Position numbers and translations under genes: made by a program. From CAWBJO01 sp963789175 (GTDB lineage: Bacteria; Pseudomonadota; Alphaproteobacteria; Rhizobiales; Aestuariivirgaceae): a stretch of DNA of 64,000 nucleotides. The stretch lies in NCBI GenBank assembly GCA_963789175.1, contig CAWBJO010000006.1, positions 496,001-560,000 of the forward strand, read 5' to 3'. How positions within the stretch are numbered: position 1 is the stretch's first letter; every line of letters starts with the position of its first letter. The notes under the pieces were generated by a model that saw nothing but the letters and a program-made list of their open reading frames with translations, searched no databases and was not told where the DNA came from. Shown one piece after another: positions 36,101 to 44,313 of this stretch.

Positions 36101-36824
36101 CGACAACCTGGCCGGCCAACGCGTCTTCGGATCGAAGCCCGGCACCTATGGCGCGGGCCTGCAGGCCCTCATCGACGAGAAATTGTGGACTGAACGATCC
36201 GACCTGGCTCGAGCCTATGTCGCCTGGGGAGCCTATGCCTATGGGGCGACCAACGCCGGGGAAAAGAGCAAGGACGCCCTCGAGCGGCGGCTCGGTCGGA
36301 TCGAAGCCGTAGTCCACAACCAGGACAATCGCGAGCACGACCTGCTCGACAGCGACGACTACTACCAATTCGAAGGCGGCATGGCCGCCGCCGTGGAATT
36401 CATTTCGGGCCGCGCGCCCTTCGTCTATCACAACGACCACTCGCGGCCGGAGCGGCCGGTCATCCGAACGCTCGAGGAAGAAATCGGCAGGGTAATGCGG
36501 TCGCGGGTGGTCAACCCGAAATGGATCGCCGGCGTCATGCGGCATGGATACAAGGGCGCCTTCGAAATCGCCGCGACGGTCGACTACCTATTCGCGTTCG
36601 CAGCAACGACCGGCGCGGCCAAATCGCACCACTTCGACCTTGCATACGAGGCATTCGTCGCGGACCCCGAGGTCAAGGCGTTCATCCTGGAAAACAACAA
36701 GCATGCCATGTTCGAGATCGCCGACCGACTTCGCGACGCGGCCGACCGTGGTCTTTGGACTCCGCGGTCGAATTCGGCCTACAGTGAACTTTCCCTCCTC
36801 ATGGAGACCGGAGCCAATGACTGA
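33129..36824 (+). CDS. cobN: Aerobic cobaltochelatase large subunit CobN
   Basis: 1231 residues, close to the usual CobN length. It matches the CobN/magnesium-chelatase H family: VRLLGGRGYWPYGLD, LANYPNRDGRIGNGVGYDTP, FGAHILVHNGKHGNLEWLPGK and WGAYAYG. CobN inserts Co2+ into hydrogenobyrinate diamide with ATP-using CobS and CobT, the late step of the aerobic route. CobS and CobT are not in the window, while the ring-contraction enzymes nearby are of the early-cobalt type, so its precise role here is uncertain. It overlaps cobO by eight bases. Confidence 0.95.
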   Translation: MHILALQSGVIGDGTSAVDLRQQPGDIVILSAADTDLASIAAAHDALGSAAPEVRLANILQLQHNMSVDLYVERTLARAKLIVVRLLGGRGYWPYGLDSVCAAARENAIRLAVIPGEATPDPSLSDLSTVDPADVEYLRKAFVYGGSANAAKALMLARHLVNGTPRPEPPEELPDNGLYRSSDREGGAVVVFYRALVQSGFTAPVDALAAALEDRGLGTSCIYLQSLKNASCAALVRSTLGAKRPAVIVNATGFAVGTDSEGQDHNPFTSADCPVLQAVFSGSQKAMWEANSQGLSPRDLAMNVVLPELDGRIMTRALSFKSEARLHAGTQSHIVTYEPESDRVAFTAELARNWANLRRTVPAERLVGVVLANYPNRDGRIGNGVGYDTPESTARLLTWLADAGYQVADPPPSGNALLETLLRGPTNSKRKQWVTTETLSLQKYEACFSAVPAQVRAEVIDRWGEPRHDPFFKKNHFQLPLRRFGNVVVGIQPARGYNIDPKSSYHDPGLVPPHGYFAFYFWLRHIFGAHILVHNGKHGNLEWLPGKAVALGQTCYPEIAFGPTPQLYPFIVNDPGEGTQAKRRTSAVIIDHLTPPMTRAESYGPMQELEALMDEYYMASGVDPRRLSHLRSRIFDLVKSSRLDLDAGLGEAEDDDSLRRLDAYLCDLKEAQIRDGLHILGESPTGDLETDHLAALVRLPRRMGEGRDQSILRALAADLGLDFDPLSSEPASPWPGPYPAALADSSGSAWRTAGDTIERLEVLARGLISGSMACASDWCRTRAVLDEIAERIRPALSRSGQNEIESLLKGLDGKFIEPGPSGAPTRGRLEALPTGRNFYSLDNRAVPTPMAWTLGERSARALLTRHFQDHGRYPLALGLSAWGTSNMRTGGDDIAQAMALIGVKPRWEPSTWRLTGYDILPLAELGRPRVDVTLRISGFFRDAFPLQVELFDRAIRNVGALDEGEHDNPIAHRMRMEAAELRTGGASAVEADNLAGQRVFGSKPGTYGAGLQALIDEKLWTERSDLARAYVAWGAYAYGATNAGEKSKDALERRLGRIEAVVHNQDNREHDLLDSDDYYQFEGGMAAAVEFISGRAPFVYHNDHSRPERPVIRTLEEEIGRVMRSRVVNPKWIAGVMRHGYKGAFEIAATVDYLFAFAATTGAAKSHHFDLAYEAFVADPEVKAFILENNKHAMFEIADRLRDAADRGLWTPRSNSAYSELSLLMETGAND

Positions 36825-37446
36825 CGATCACGACACCGCCGGCGACAGTGACGTCAATGCCCGTCACAGCGAGAAGATGAAGAAGAAGAAAGCGGCACGC
36901 GACAAGATCATTGCCGGCAAGACGATCGAGAAAGGGTTGCTCATCGTTCACACCGGCAAGGGCAAGGGAAAGTCGTCGGCAGCTTTCGGGATGGTCATGC
37001 GCGCCGTCGGCCATGGCATGAAGGTGGGCATCGTTCAATTCGTGAAGGGCGCATGGAAAACCGGCGAGCGAACGGTCCTCGAGAAATTCCCCGAGCTCGT
37101 CACCATCAAGGCCATGGGAGAAGGTTTCACCTGGGAAACCCAGGACCGCGAGCGCGACATCGCGCATGCACGGGCCGGCTGGGAGGAAGCCAAGCGGATG
37201 ATCGCCGATCCGGCAATCAGGATGGTGCTGCTCGACGAGCTCAACATCGTGCTGCGATACGGCTACCTGCCCCTGGACGAGGTCCTTCCGGTCCTGGCAG
37301 ACCGAGCCGAGGGCAAACATATCATCGTCACGGGGCGCAACGCCAACGACCAGCTGATCGAACTTGCCGATCTGGTGACGGAAATGGAGCTGGTCAAGCA
37401 TCCCTTCCGCTCCGGCGTAAAGGCGCAGGCCGGAATCGAGTATTGA
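36817..37446 (+). CDS. cobO: Cob(I)yrinic acid a,c-diamide adenosyltransferase
   Basis: 209 residues from ATG 36817, overlapping the end of cobN; an upstream frame inside cobN is not used. P-loop HTGKGKGKSSAAFG near residue 45, MVLLDELNIVLRYGYL and ITGRN-like VTGRNANDQLIELADLVTEM are hallmarks of the CobA/CobO/BtuR ATP:corrinoid adenosyltransferases. It attaches the adenosyl ligand to cobalt. It is last of the first riboswitch-controlled block and converges with a four-base gap on an unrelated gene. Confidence 0.95.
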   Translation: MTDDHDTAGDSDVNARHSEKMKKKKAARDKIIAGKTIEKGLLIVHTGKGKGKSSAAFGMVMRAVGHGMKVGIVQFVKGAWKTGERTVLEKFPELVTIKAMGEGFTWETQDRERDIAHARAGWEEAKRMIADPAIRMVLLDELNIVLRYGYLPLDEVLPVLADRAEGKHIIVTGRNANDQLIELADLVTEMELVKHPFRSGVKAQAGIEY

Positions 37447-37450
37447 ACTC

Positions 37451-37954
37451 TCAGGGGCAATCGCTGCCTGGCAGCGAGCGCAGGGACTTAGAGACCCTCT
37501 CGACGACAGGATCCATGGTTTCCTTCTGAGTCTGCGGATAGGTCAGAACGACGTGGCTCGCCGCTTCGCCGCCGCAGGCCGGAATTGCCTTGAAATACAC
37601 GATATCGCCGCCCTTGAGGCCGGAATAGACGAACCAGTCGTTCTCGCCGGCCGTGTACGTGACCTCGACACCGCCTTCCTTTGCAAGGTTCAGGCGGTCC
37701 AGCCTGTAAGCTTCGAAATCGTCGACCAGAACGAGGAAGGAACCGAAGATCGAAATGCGCACCAAGCCGTCGCTCGACGCGTAGCTTTGCCCGCTGCCGT
37801 TGGCGGGCGGCGCCTCGGCAATCAGCATATGCGCAGGAAACTCGGCCGATGTGCCGAAGCGTTCGTTGGTGTATCGCTGCCAGTCATCCGCCGCTACCGC
37901 GCCGGACGACAAAAGCGCGAGGGAGAGCATACCGGCGGCAGGTCGACTCAACAT
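37451..37954 (-). CDS. Secreted hypothetical protein
   Basis: 167 residues with a signal peptide (MLSRPAAGMLSLALLSSGAVAA). The mature part, DDWQRYTNERFGTSAEFPAHMLIAE then repeated strand-like segments, looks like a small periplasmic beta-rich protein with two Cys near the end (PACGG and GSDCP). No catalytic motif recognised. It interrupts the cobalamin locus on the opposite strand, and nothing suggests a role in that pathway. Confidence 0.75.
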   Translation of the reverse strand: MLSRPAAGMLSLALLSSGAVAADDWQRYTNERFGTSAEFPAHMLIAEAPPANGSGQSYASSDGLVRISIFGSFLVLVDDFEAYRLDRLNLAKEGGVEVTYTAGENDWFVYSGLKGGDIVYFKAIPACGGEAASHVVLTYPQTQKETMDPVVERVSKSLRSLPGSDCP

Positions 37955-38035
37955 CGGCCACGGTCCTGTGCGAACGGCCCTTGTTTCACTCTACGCCATG
38001 CCTTAACAATCGCGAGACCGCAGCGTTCCAGAGAG

Positions 38036-38117
38036 GGAACTGAAAGACATTCCGGTGCGGCTGACCCCAAAAGGGAGCCAAGTCCGGATGCCGCGATCAG
38101 TCGGGCCGGCACACCTG
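38036..38117 (+). promoter_or_regulatory. Degenerate cobalamin riboswitch-like element before cbiX
   Basis: The stretch contains AGGGAA, CCGGTGCGGCTGACCCC, AAAAGGGAGCC, AAGTCCGGATGCCGC and a closing ACACCTGCCC, in the same order as the 5' arm and 3' closing strand of the riboswitch before cbtB (AGGGAA, CGGTGCGGGCGACCC, AAAAGGGACC, AACCGTGACTGCC, AGACCTGCC). The invariant core that follows in the first copy (CCCCGCAACTGTGA) is missing or shortened. cbiX begins 47 bases later with a good ribosome site (GAGGAAGC). It may be a short variant or a decayed copy. Confidence 0.55.
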
Positions 38118-38163
38118 CCCGCCCTGAGCTCTCCTTCGCCGCGCGTGACAAAGGCGAGGAAGC

Positions 38164-39231
38164 ATGTCTGAAAAATGCGGCGTTCTGCTCTGCGGCCACG
38201 GCAGCCGCGACGTCGAAGCCGTTGCCGAATTCTCGACTCTCGCGGAATCCCTGAAAGCGCGTCTGCCCGCCTATCCGGTTGCTTATGGATATCTGGAATT
38301 CGCGCGGCCGATCCTGCGCCAGGCACTCGACTCGCTTCGGACCCAAGGCGTGGACCGCGTGCTCGCCGTGCCCGGAATGCTGTTCGCCGCCGGCCACGCC
38401 AAGAACGACATTCCGAGCGTACTCAACACCTATGCCGCGGAGCATGGGGGATTGCGGATCGACTACGGCAAAGATCTCGGGATCGATCCCAAGATGCTGC
38501 GCGCCGCGGCCGACCGCATCGAGGAAGGCCTGAAGCTCGGCAAGGGCGACGTCCCGTTGGAGGAGACACTGTTGGTCGTGATCGGAAGGGGTTCATCCGA
38601 TCCCGACGCCAACGCCAACGTGAACAAGGTCATGCGGCTGCTCTGGGAAGGTTTCGGCTTCGGCTGGGCCGTGACCGGCTTTTCGGGCGTCACGTTCCCG
38701 GTCGTGGAGCCGGCCCTCGAACACGCCGCCCGCCTGCCATACCGGAGGATCATCGTTTTTCCCTATTTTCTGTTCACGGGCATCCTGGTCGAGCGGATCT
38801 ACGAGGCGACCGACCGCGTCGCTGCTCTTCATCCCCATATCGAGTTCATCAAGGCTCCCTATCTCAACGATCATCCTCTCGTCGTCGACACCTTCGTCGA
38901 AAGGGTCGAGCAGATTCTCGTCGGCGACACCCACATGAATTGCGGCATGTGCAAGTATCGTTCACAGGTGCTCGGCTTCGAACACGAGGTCGGTGCCCCC
39001 CAGCGCAGTCACCACCATCATGTGGAGGGGATCGGAACGGGTGCGGCAATTTCCGCGCTTCGCCCGGCCGCCCACCATCACGACCATGTGGCGCACTCCC
39101 ACGACCATGATCATCGCCATGGTCATGCGCACGATCACCGCCACGGACATGGCCATCCCGATGAACACGACCACCACGCACCCTATCCTCATGCCGACCA
39201 CCCTCACGGTCCGCGCAGCTTGAAGAAGTAG
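38164..39231 (+). CDS. cbiX: Sirohydrochlorin cobaltochelatase CbiX, long form with FeS motif and His-rich tail
   Basis: 355 residues. The N-terminal chelatase half starts KCGVLLCGHGSRDVEAV (H12) and the second half has VVIGRGSSDPDAN, where the His of the first half is replaced by Arg. After it comes MNCGMC, matching the MXCXXC motif known to hold a 4Fe-4S centre in long CbiX. The last 70 residues are mostly His, Asp and Gly (39013-39210), likely a cobalt store. CbiX inserts cobalt into sirohydrochlorin, the first committed step of the early-cobalt route. It heads the second cob block. Confidence 0.94.
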   Translation: MSEKCGVLLCGHGSRDVEAVAEFSTLAESLKARLPAYPVAYGYLEFARPILRQALDSLRTQGVDRVLAVPGMLFAAGHAKNDIPSVLNTYAAEHGGLRIDYGKDLGIDPKMLRAAADRIEEGLKLGKGDVPLEETLLVVIGRGSSDPDANANVNKVMRLLWEGFGFGWAVTGFSGVTFPVVEPALEHAARLPYRRIIVFPYFLFTGILVERIYEATDRVAALHPHIEFIKAPYLNDHPLVVDTFVERVEQILVGDTHMNCGMCKYRSQVLGFEHEVGAPQRSHHHHVEGIGTGAAISALRPAAHHHDHVAHSHDHDHRHGHAHDHRHGHGHPDEHDHHAPYPHADHPHGPRSLKK

Positions 39232-39250
39232 GAGCACCGCGGGCCAGATC

Positions 39251-39877
39251 ATGTTCGCCTATCTGCGCGACCCCGAAGAGATCTACCTGAAATCGTTCGA
39301 GACGATCCGGGGAGAAGCCGACCTGACCGGCCTCCCGGAGGTCACACACGGCATCGCCATCCGCATGATCCATGCGTCGGGAATGACGGACCTGCCCGGG
39401 ATGCTGCGCATCGACCCGCGCCTGCCCGGCGCAGTCCGCGACGCGCTGAACCGGAAGGCAACAATTCTGGTCGATTCCGAGATGGTCCGGGCTGGGATCA
39501 TCGCGCGGAATCTCCCAGCGGGCGTCGAAACAGTCTGCACGCTCAATGATCCGCGGGTGCGGGAAATCGGCACAGAACGCCGCACGACGCGGTCGGCCGC
39601 CGCGGTCTCGCTCTGGCGGCCCTATCTCTCCGGCGCGGTGGTCGTGATCGGCAATGCCCCAACGGCGCTCTTCGCCCTACTCGAGCTGATTGACGGGGGA
39701 GCCAGTCCGCCCGCCGCAATCATCGGCATGCCGGTCGGGTTCGTGGGCGCCGTAGAGTCAAAGGAGGAGCTCGCGGCCAATCCGCGCGGGATTCCGATTG
39801 CAACGTTGCTCGGGCGCCGTGGCGGGTCGGCAATGGCCAGCGCGGCGTTCAATGCCTGCGCGGGAGAGGATCGATGA
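39251..39877 (+). CDS. cobH: Precorrin-8X/cobalt-precorrin-8 methylmutase
   Basis: 208 residues. Typical CobH/CbiC features: RMIHASGMTDLPGMLRIDP, whose His is the catalytic residue, VDSEMVRAGI, and VIGNAPTALFALLELI with GMPVGFVGAVESKEEL near the end. It moves the methyl group from C11 to C12 of the corrin. It lies 19 bases after cbiX and overlaps cobL by four bases. Confidence 0.95.
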   Translation: MFAYLRDPEEIYLKSFETIRGEADLTGLPEVTHGIAIRMIHASGMTDLPGMLRIDPRLPGAVRDALNRKATILVDSEMVRAGIIARNLPAGVETVCTLNDPRVREIGTERRTTRSAAAVSLWRPYLSGAVVVIGNAPTALFALLELIDGGASPPAAIIGMPVGFVGAVESKEELAANPRGIPIATLLGRRGGSAMASAAFNACAGEDR

Positions 39878-41076
39878 CGCCCTCAATCACCCTCATAGGG
39901 ATGGGCGAGGACGGGTTCGATGGCCTCTCATCGGCTGCGCGATCGATGATCGAAGCGGCCGACGTCATCGTCGGTTCGACCCGGCTTCTCGCGATGCTGC
40001 CGCCGACGCGGGCCGAAAAGGTCAGCTGGCCGTCGCCCTTCGACCCGATGACGGAGCGGATCGAAGGCTGGTCCGACCGACGGGTGGTCATCCTGGCGAC
40101 CGGCGATCCGATGAACTACGGAGTCGGGTCGCTGATTGCGCCGCGATTCAAGAGCGGCATGAAGATCATTCCCGCACCGTCGGCCTTCTCTCTCGCCGCG
40201 GCGCGGATGGGCTGGTCGTTGGCGGACGTGGAGATGCTGTCGCTTCACGGGCGCGACGCATCGCTGCTCGCCCAGTTCATCGCGCCCGACCTGCGGATCA
40301 TCGCCCTGACCGAGGGAGACACGACGGTTAGAGCCGCCGCCGAAATGCTCTCGTCGCGCCACTTCGGGCAGAGCGAGATGACCGTCCTCGAGCATATGGG
40401 CGGTGTGCATGAGAAGGTCGCTACATTCTCCGCAAGCGCGGTTCCCGCCGAGCGGTTCGCCGATCTCACCACGCTTGCCATCGCATGCGTGGCGGAGGAC
40501 CACTCCGCGGCCCTCCCCCGCACTCCCGGCCTGCCCGACAGCGCCTACCAGCACGACGGACAGATCACCAAACGCGAGGTCAGAGCAGCGACAGTCGCGG
40601 CGCTGATGCCGATGCCGGGAGCGATGCTGTGGGACATCGGTGCCGGATGCGGTTCGGTCTCTATCGAATGGATGCGCGCGGCCCGGAATGCCAAGGCACT
40701 CGCGATCGAACCGGATGCGACGCGGAGGCAGCACATCGGCGTCAATGCCCAGCGGCTCGGGACACCCGGCATCGCCCTCGTCGCGGGGCAAGCCCCTGAC
40801 GCCCTCAACGGCCTGCCGGCGCCCGCGGCCATTTTCCACGGCGGCGCGGTCTCGAATGCGGAGATCTTCGAGGCAGCCTGGAAAGCGCTCGGCCGCGGCG
40901 GCCGCTTCGTCGCCAATGCCGTAACCCTCGACGCCGAGGCAGCCCTCTACCAACGGCATGCGAAATTCGGCGGCGAGCTCGTGCGCCTCGGTATCGCACA
41001 CGCTTCGTCGGTCGGCAGCAAGCGGACCATGAAGCCGCGACTGACCGTCACCCAATGGCGCGCGATCAAGCCATGA
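39874..41076 (+). CDS. cobL: Precorrin-6Y C5,15-methyltransferase (decarboxylating), CbiE-CbiT fusion
   Basis: 400 residues. The N-terminal half (to about 200) is a tetrapyrrole methylase (ITLIGMGEDGFDGLS, ATGDPMNYGVGS, LSLHGRD). The C-terminal half is a CbiT-type class I methyltransferase (LWDIGAGCGSVSIEWMR, FHGGAVSN). The fusion methylates C5 and C15 and removes the C12 acetate carboxyl. Overlaps both neighbours by four bases. Confidence 0.95.
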   Translation: MTPSITLIGMGEDGFDGLSSAARSMIEAADVIVGSTRLLAMLPPTRAEKVSWPSPFDPMTERIEGWSDRRVVILATGDPMNYGVGSLIAPRFKSGMKIIPAPSAFSLAAARMGWSLADVEMLSLHGRDASLLAQFIAPDLRIIALTEGDTTVRAAAEMLSSRHFGQSEMTVLEHMGGVHEKVATFSASAVPAERFADLTTLAIACVAEDHSAALPRTPGLPDSAYQHDGQITKREVRAATVAALMPMPGAMLWDIGAGCGSVSIEWMRAARNAKALAIEPDATRRQHIGVNAQRLGTPGIALVAGQAPDALNGLPAPAAIFHGGAVSNAEIFEAAWKALGRGGRFVANAVTLDAEAALYQRHAKFGGELVRLGIAHASSVGSKRTMKPRLTVTQWRAIKP

Positions 41077-41780
41077 GAGCGAAACCCACGCTATATGGAG
41101 TCGGAGTCGGACCAGGTGACATCGAGCTCCTGACGCTCAAGGCCGCTCGCTTGCTCCAGGAGGCGGAGGTCATTGCCTATCCGATGGCCGGAGAGGCGGA
41201 GAGCCTCGCCCGGAGCATCGTGGCGCCACTCATTCCCGAAGGCATCGTCGAGGTGCCCATCGCCTTTCCGCTCTCGGACAGCGCCGGGCAGCCGAACGCC
41301 GCGTACGACGAAGGGGCCGCAAGACTTCGAGCCCATCTCGACCAGGGGCGAGATGTCGTTTTTCTCTGCGAAGGCGACCCGTTCTTCTATGGAAGCTTCA
41401 TGTATCTCCATCAGCGGCTCGCAAGCGACTACAGAACCGTTGTCGTGCCCGGCGTATCATCCGTCATGGCGTGCGCGGCGGCGCTCGGACGGCCACTGGC
41501 GGCACGCCGCGACGTTCTGAAGGTCCTGCCGGCACTCCTCCCGGAAAACAGGCTGCGCGACGAGCTCCAGTCGGCGGAGGCAGCCGCGATCATCAAGGTC
41601 GGGCGGTCGTTTGCGAAGGTCAGGACCGTCCTGCGAGAACTCGGGCTCGAGAACCAGGCGGCGCTCATAGAAAATGCGACACGCGGCGATGAACGCATCT
41701 ATCGGCTTGCCGACGTGCCGGACGAGCACGAGGCATATTTTTCGACGATCCTCGTATATCGGGGCGGTCAGCCATGGTGA
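41073..41780 (+). CDS. cobI: Precorrin-2/cobalt-factor II C20-methyltransferase
   Basis: 235 residues from ATG 41073, which overlaps the cobL stop as ATGA. Tetrapyrrole methylase fold: LYGVGVGPGDIELLTLKA, FLCEGDPFFYGSFMYL, VVPGVSSVMACAAAL and the CobI/CbiL-type RLADVPDEHEAYFSTILVYRGG at the end. It methylates C20 using S-adenosylmethionine. Whether it prefers metal-free or cobalt substrate is not readable, but the presence of CbiX, CbiG and CbiD suggests cobalt forms. Confidence 0.94.
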   Translation: MRAKPTLYGVGVGPGDIELLTLKAARLLQEAEVIAYPMAGEAESLARSIVAPLIPEGIVEVPIAFPLSDSAGQPNAAYDEGAARLRAHLDQGRDVVFLCEGDPFFYGSFMYLHQRLASDYRTVVVPGVSSVMACAAALGRPLAARRDVLKVLPALLPENRLRDELQSAEAAAIIKVGRSFAKVRTVLRELGLENQAALIENATRGDERIYRLADVPDEHEAYFSTILVYRGGQPW

Positions 41781-43531
41781 TGAAGCCGATTGTCGTCAGC
41801 ATGCGCGCCGGCACCCTCCCCAATGCGGAGCGGGTGGCCTCCGCAATCGACGGCAGCGCAGTCCAGGCTTCGGGCGAGACGATCAAGACGATCGTGCGCG
41901 AGGCCTTCCTGGAAAATCGACCCATCGTCGGCATCTGCGCGAGCGGAATTCTCATTCGTATCCTTGCGCCATGCCTGTCTGACAAGCACAGCGAGCCGCC
42001 GGTCATCGCCATGGCCGACGACGGTTCGTCGGTGGTGCCTCTCCTCGGAGGGCATCACGGCGCCAACCGGCTGGCAGAGAGGATCGCCGGCGCGATCGGC
42101 AGTCATTCCGCCGTGACGACCGCCAGCGAGGTGCGTTTCGGGATGTCGCTCGAGGAGGTACCAGGGCACACGCTCGCCAATCCCCAAGACGTGAAGGCGT
42201 TCGCTGCCCGGCTTCTGGCGGGGGAGCCCGTCACCGTCGATGGCGAAGCTCCCTGGCTCGGGTCCATCCCCCGTTCGGGGGACGGTTCACTCAAGGTCAC
42301 GGTGACAGATCGAAAAGTGACCGGCTCCACGAAAAACCTCGTCTATCATCCGCATCGGCTGGCGCTCGGGGTCGGATGCGAGCGGGGCGCCGATTCCGAA
42401 GCGCTGTCCGCGCTGGTGGACACCGTTCTCGAAACGGAAAACCTTTCCGCGGCATCGATCGCCTGCGTCGTTTCGATTGATCTCAAGATGGACGAGCCTG
42501 CGATCCACACGCTGGCGAAACGGTTTGGGGTTCCGGCCCGCTTCTTCACTCCCCCAGAGCTGAATGCGGAAAAACCGCGGCTGCGCAATCCTTCGGAGAC
42601 GGTGTTGCGCGAAACGGGATGTCCCGGCGTGTCGGAAGGAGCGGCGCTCAGAGCATCGGGGCCCACGGGCGCGCTCATCGTCGAGAAGTCGAAGGGACGC
42701 GGCGTGACGTGTGCCGTCGCCCGCGCCGACGAGCCCATCGATGCGAGCAATCTCGGCCGCAAACGCGGCACGCTCGCCGTCGTCGGGCTCGGACCCGGCA
42801 GCATCGAGCTTCGCACCGGAGCAGCCGTGACTGCGCTAAGCGATGCGACGGACTGGGTCGGCTACGGCCTCTACCTCGATCTCATCGCCGATATCCGCGG
42901 GACCAGGCAGGAACACCGCTTTTCGCTCGGCGAGGAAGCGGAACGGGCGCGGCGCGCGCTCGAGCTTGCCGAGGCAGGCCGAGACGTCGCTCTCGTGTGT
43001 TCCGGCGATGCAGGCATCTACGCCATGGCGTCGCTGGTTTTCGAGCTTGCCGACAGGTCCCGTTACGTGGGCTCCCGGGCCTCGATCATGGTCGTGCCGG
43101 GAGTTTCCGCCTTTCAGGCCGCCTCGGCGCGAGCGGGCGCCCTGATCGGGCATGATTTTTGCGCGATATCTCTTTCCGACCTGCTCACACCCTGGAGCGT
43201 CATCGAGAAGCGATTGCGGGCCGCGGCCGAGGCCGACTTCGTGATCGCCCTCTACAATCCACGTTCGCAGCGGCGCACGACACATCTCGACCGGGCAATC
43301 TCGATCATATCCGCCTCTCGCCCCGCGACAACGCCGGTGCTGATCGCCTCGCGACTCGGCCGGGCGGACGAGGCGGTCGCCGTCGTATCGCTCGCGGAGT
43401 TCAAGGCGGAGAGCGTCGACATGATGACGGTCGTGCTGATCGGATCGAGCGACAGCCGCAGCTTCATCGACGGCGAAGGGACGAGGCGGGCCTATACCCC
43501 GCGCGGCTACAATTGCGGAAGCTCCGAATGA
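41774..43531 (+). CDS. cobJ: Cobalt-precorrin-5A hydrolase/precorrin-3B C17-methyltransferase fusion (CbiG-CobJ)
   Basis: 585 residues in three parts. Residues 1-190 match the CbiG core (VGICASGILIRILAP, VIAMADDGSSVVPLLGGHHGANRLA). Residues about 195-325 are the CobE/CbiG C-terminal domain (LALGVGCERGADSEAL). Residues about 333-585 are the CobJ/CbiH methyltransferase (LAVVGLGPGSIELRTGAA, VCSGDAGIYAMASLVFE, ALYNPRSQRR). CbiG opens the delta-lactone formed in ring contraction in the cobalt-early route. The fusion takes the ring-contraction and C17-methylation steps together. Overlaps cobI by seven bases and cobM by four. Confidence 0.94.
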   Translation: MVMKPIVVSMRAGTLPNAERVASAIDGSAVQASGETIKTIVREAFLENRPIVGICASGILIRILAPCLSDKHSEPPVIAMADDGSSVVPLLGGHHGANRLAERIAGAIGSHSAVTTASEVRFGMSLEEVPGHTLANPQDVKAFAARLLAGEPVTVDGEAPWLGSIPRSGDGSLKVTVTDRKVTGSTKNLVYHPHRLALGVGCERGADSEALSALVDTVLETENLSAASIACVVSIDLKMDEPAIHTLAKRFGVPARFFTPPELNAEKPRLRNPSETVLRETGCPGVSEGAALRASGPTGALIVEKSKGRGVTCAVARADEPIDASNLGRKRGTLAVVGLGPGSIELRTGAAVTALSDATDWVGYGLYLDLIADIRGTRQEHRFSLGEEAERARRALELAEAGRDVALVCSGDAGIYAMASLVFELADRSRYVGSRASIMVVPGVSAFQAASARAGALIGHDFCAISLSDLLTPWSVIEKRLRAAAEADFVIALYNPRSQRRTTHLDRAISIISASRPATTPVLIASRLGRADEAVAVVSLAEFKAESVDMMTVVLIGSSDSRSFIDGEGTRRAYTPRGYNCGSSE

Positions 43532-44313
43532 CCGTCCACTTCATCGGTGCGGGGCCCGGTGCGGCCGATCTCATCACGGTGCGCGGCCTGCGGCTGATCG
43601 AAAGCTGCCCGGTCTGCCTCTATGCCGGCTCGCTGGTGCCGGAGTCGCTCGTCCGTGCGGCGCCCGCCGGAGCCCGCGTCATCGATACCGCGGCGATGAC
43701 GCTCGAAGAGATCTTGGCGGAGATGGAGCGCGCTCATCTTGCGGGCAAGGACGTAGCGAGGGTCCATTCGGGGGACCCGTCACTCTATGGCGCGATCGCC
43801 GAGCAGATGCGTTGCCTCGACGAAAAAGGCATTCCATATGACGTCACTCCGGGCGTGCCCGCCTTCGCGGCGGCCGCAGCGCTTCTCAAACGCGAATTCA
43901 CCCTGCCGGACATCGCGCAGACAGTCATCCTGACGCGCACATCCATGAAATCGTCGCCGATGCCGGAGGGAGAGGAACTGGAGCTGCTTGCACGCTCCGG
44001 GACGACCTTGGTGATTCACCTGTCCATTCGCAACCTTCGCCACATCGAGCGCGTGCTTACTCCGCACTATGGCGCCGATTGCCCGGTCGTCGTGGCCTAT
44101 CGTGTGAGCTGGCCGGACGAAAGGCTGATCCATTCGACACTCGCGACGGTCGTCGGCGACGTGCGCGCCGCCAAGATCACTCGGACCGCGCTCGTGCTGG
44201 TGGGGCGGGTATTCGGTCCCTCCGCCTTCCGCAATTCAGCGCTCTACGATGCCGGTCACAGCCACCTGCTCCGCAATCGCAAAACGGCGCGCCCAGTCAC
44301 GCCATCCGAATGA
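43528..44313 (+). CDS. cobM: Precorrin-4/cobalt-precorrin-4 C11-methyltransferase
   Basis: 261 residues from ATG 43528, overlapping the cobJ stop. Tetrapyrrole methylase: VHFIGAGPGAADLITVRG, CLYAGSLVPE, VHSGDPSLYGAIAEQM and VAYRVSWPDE, all in CobM/CbiF style. It methylates C11. It converges with cobK, sharing 17 bases at the 3' ends. Confidence 0.95.
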   Translation: MTVHFIGAGPGAADLITVRGLRLIESCPVCLYAGSLVPESLVRAAPAGARVIDTAAMTLEEILAEMERAHLAGKDVARVHSGDPSLYGAIAEQMRCLDEKGIPYDVTPGVPAFAAAAALLKREFTLPDIAQTVILTRTSMKSSPMPEGEELELLARSGTTLVIHLSIRNLRHIERVLTPHYGADCPVVVAYRVSWPDERLIHSTLATVVGDVRAAKITRTALVLVGRVFGPSAFRNSALYDAGHSHLLRNRKTARPVTPSE

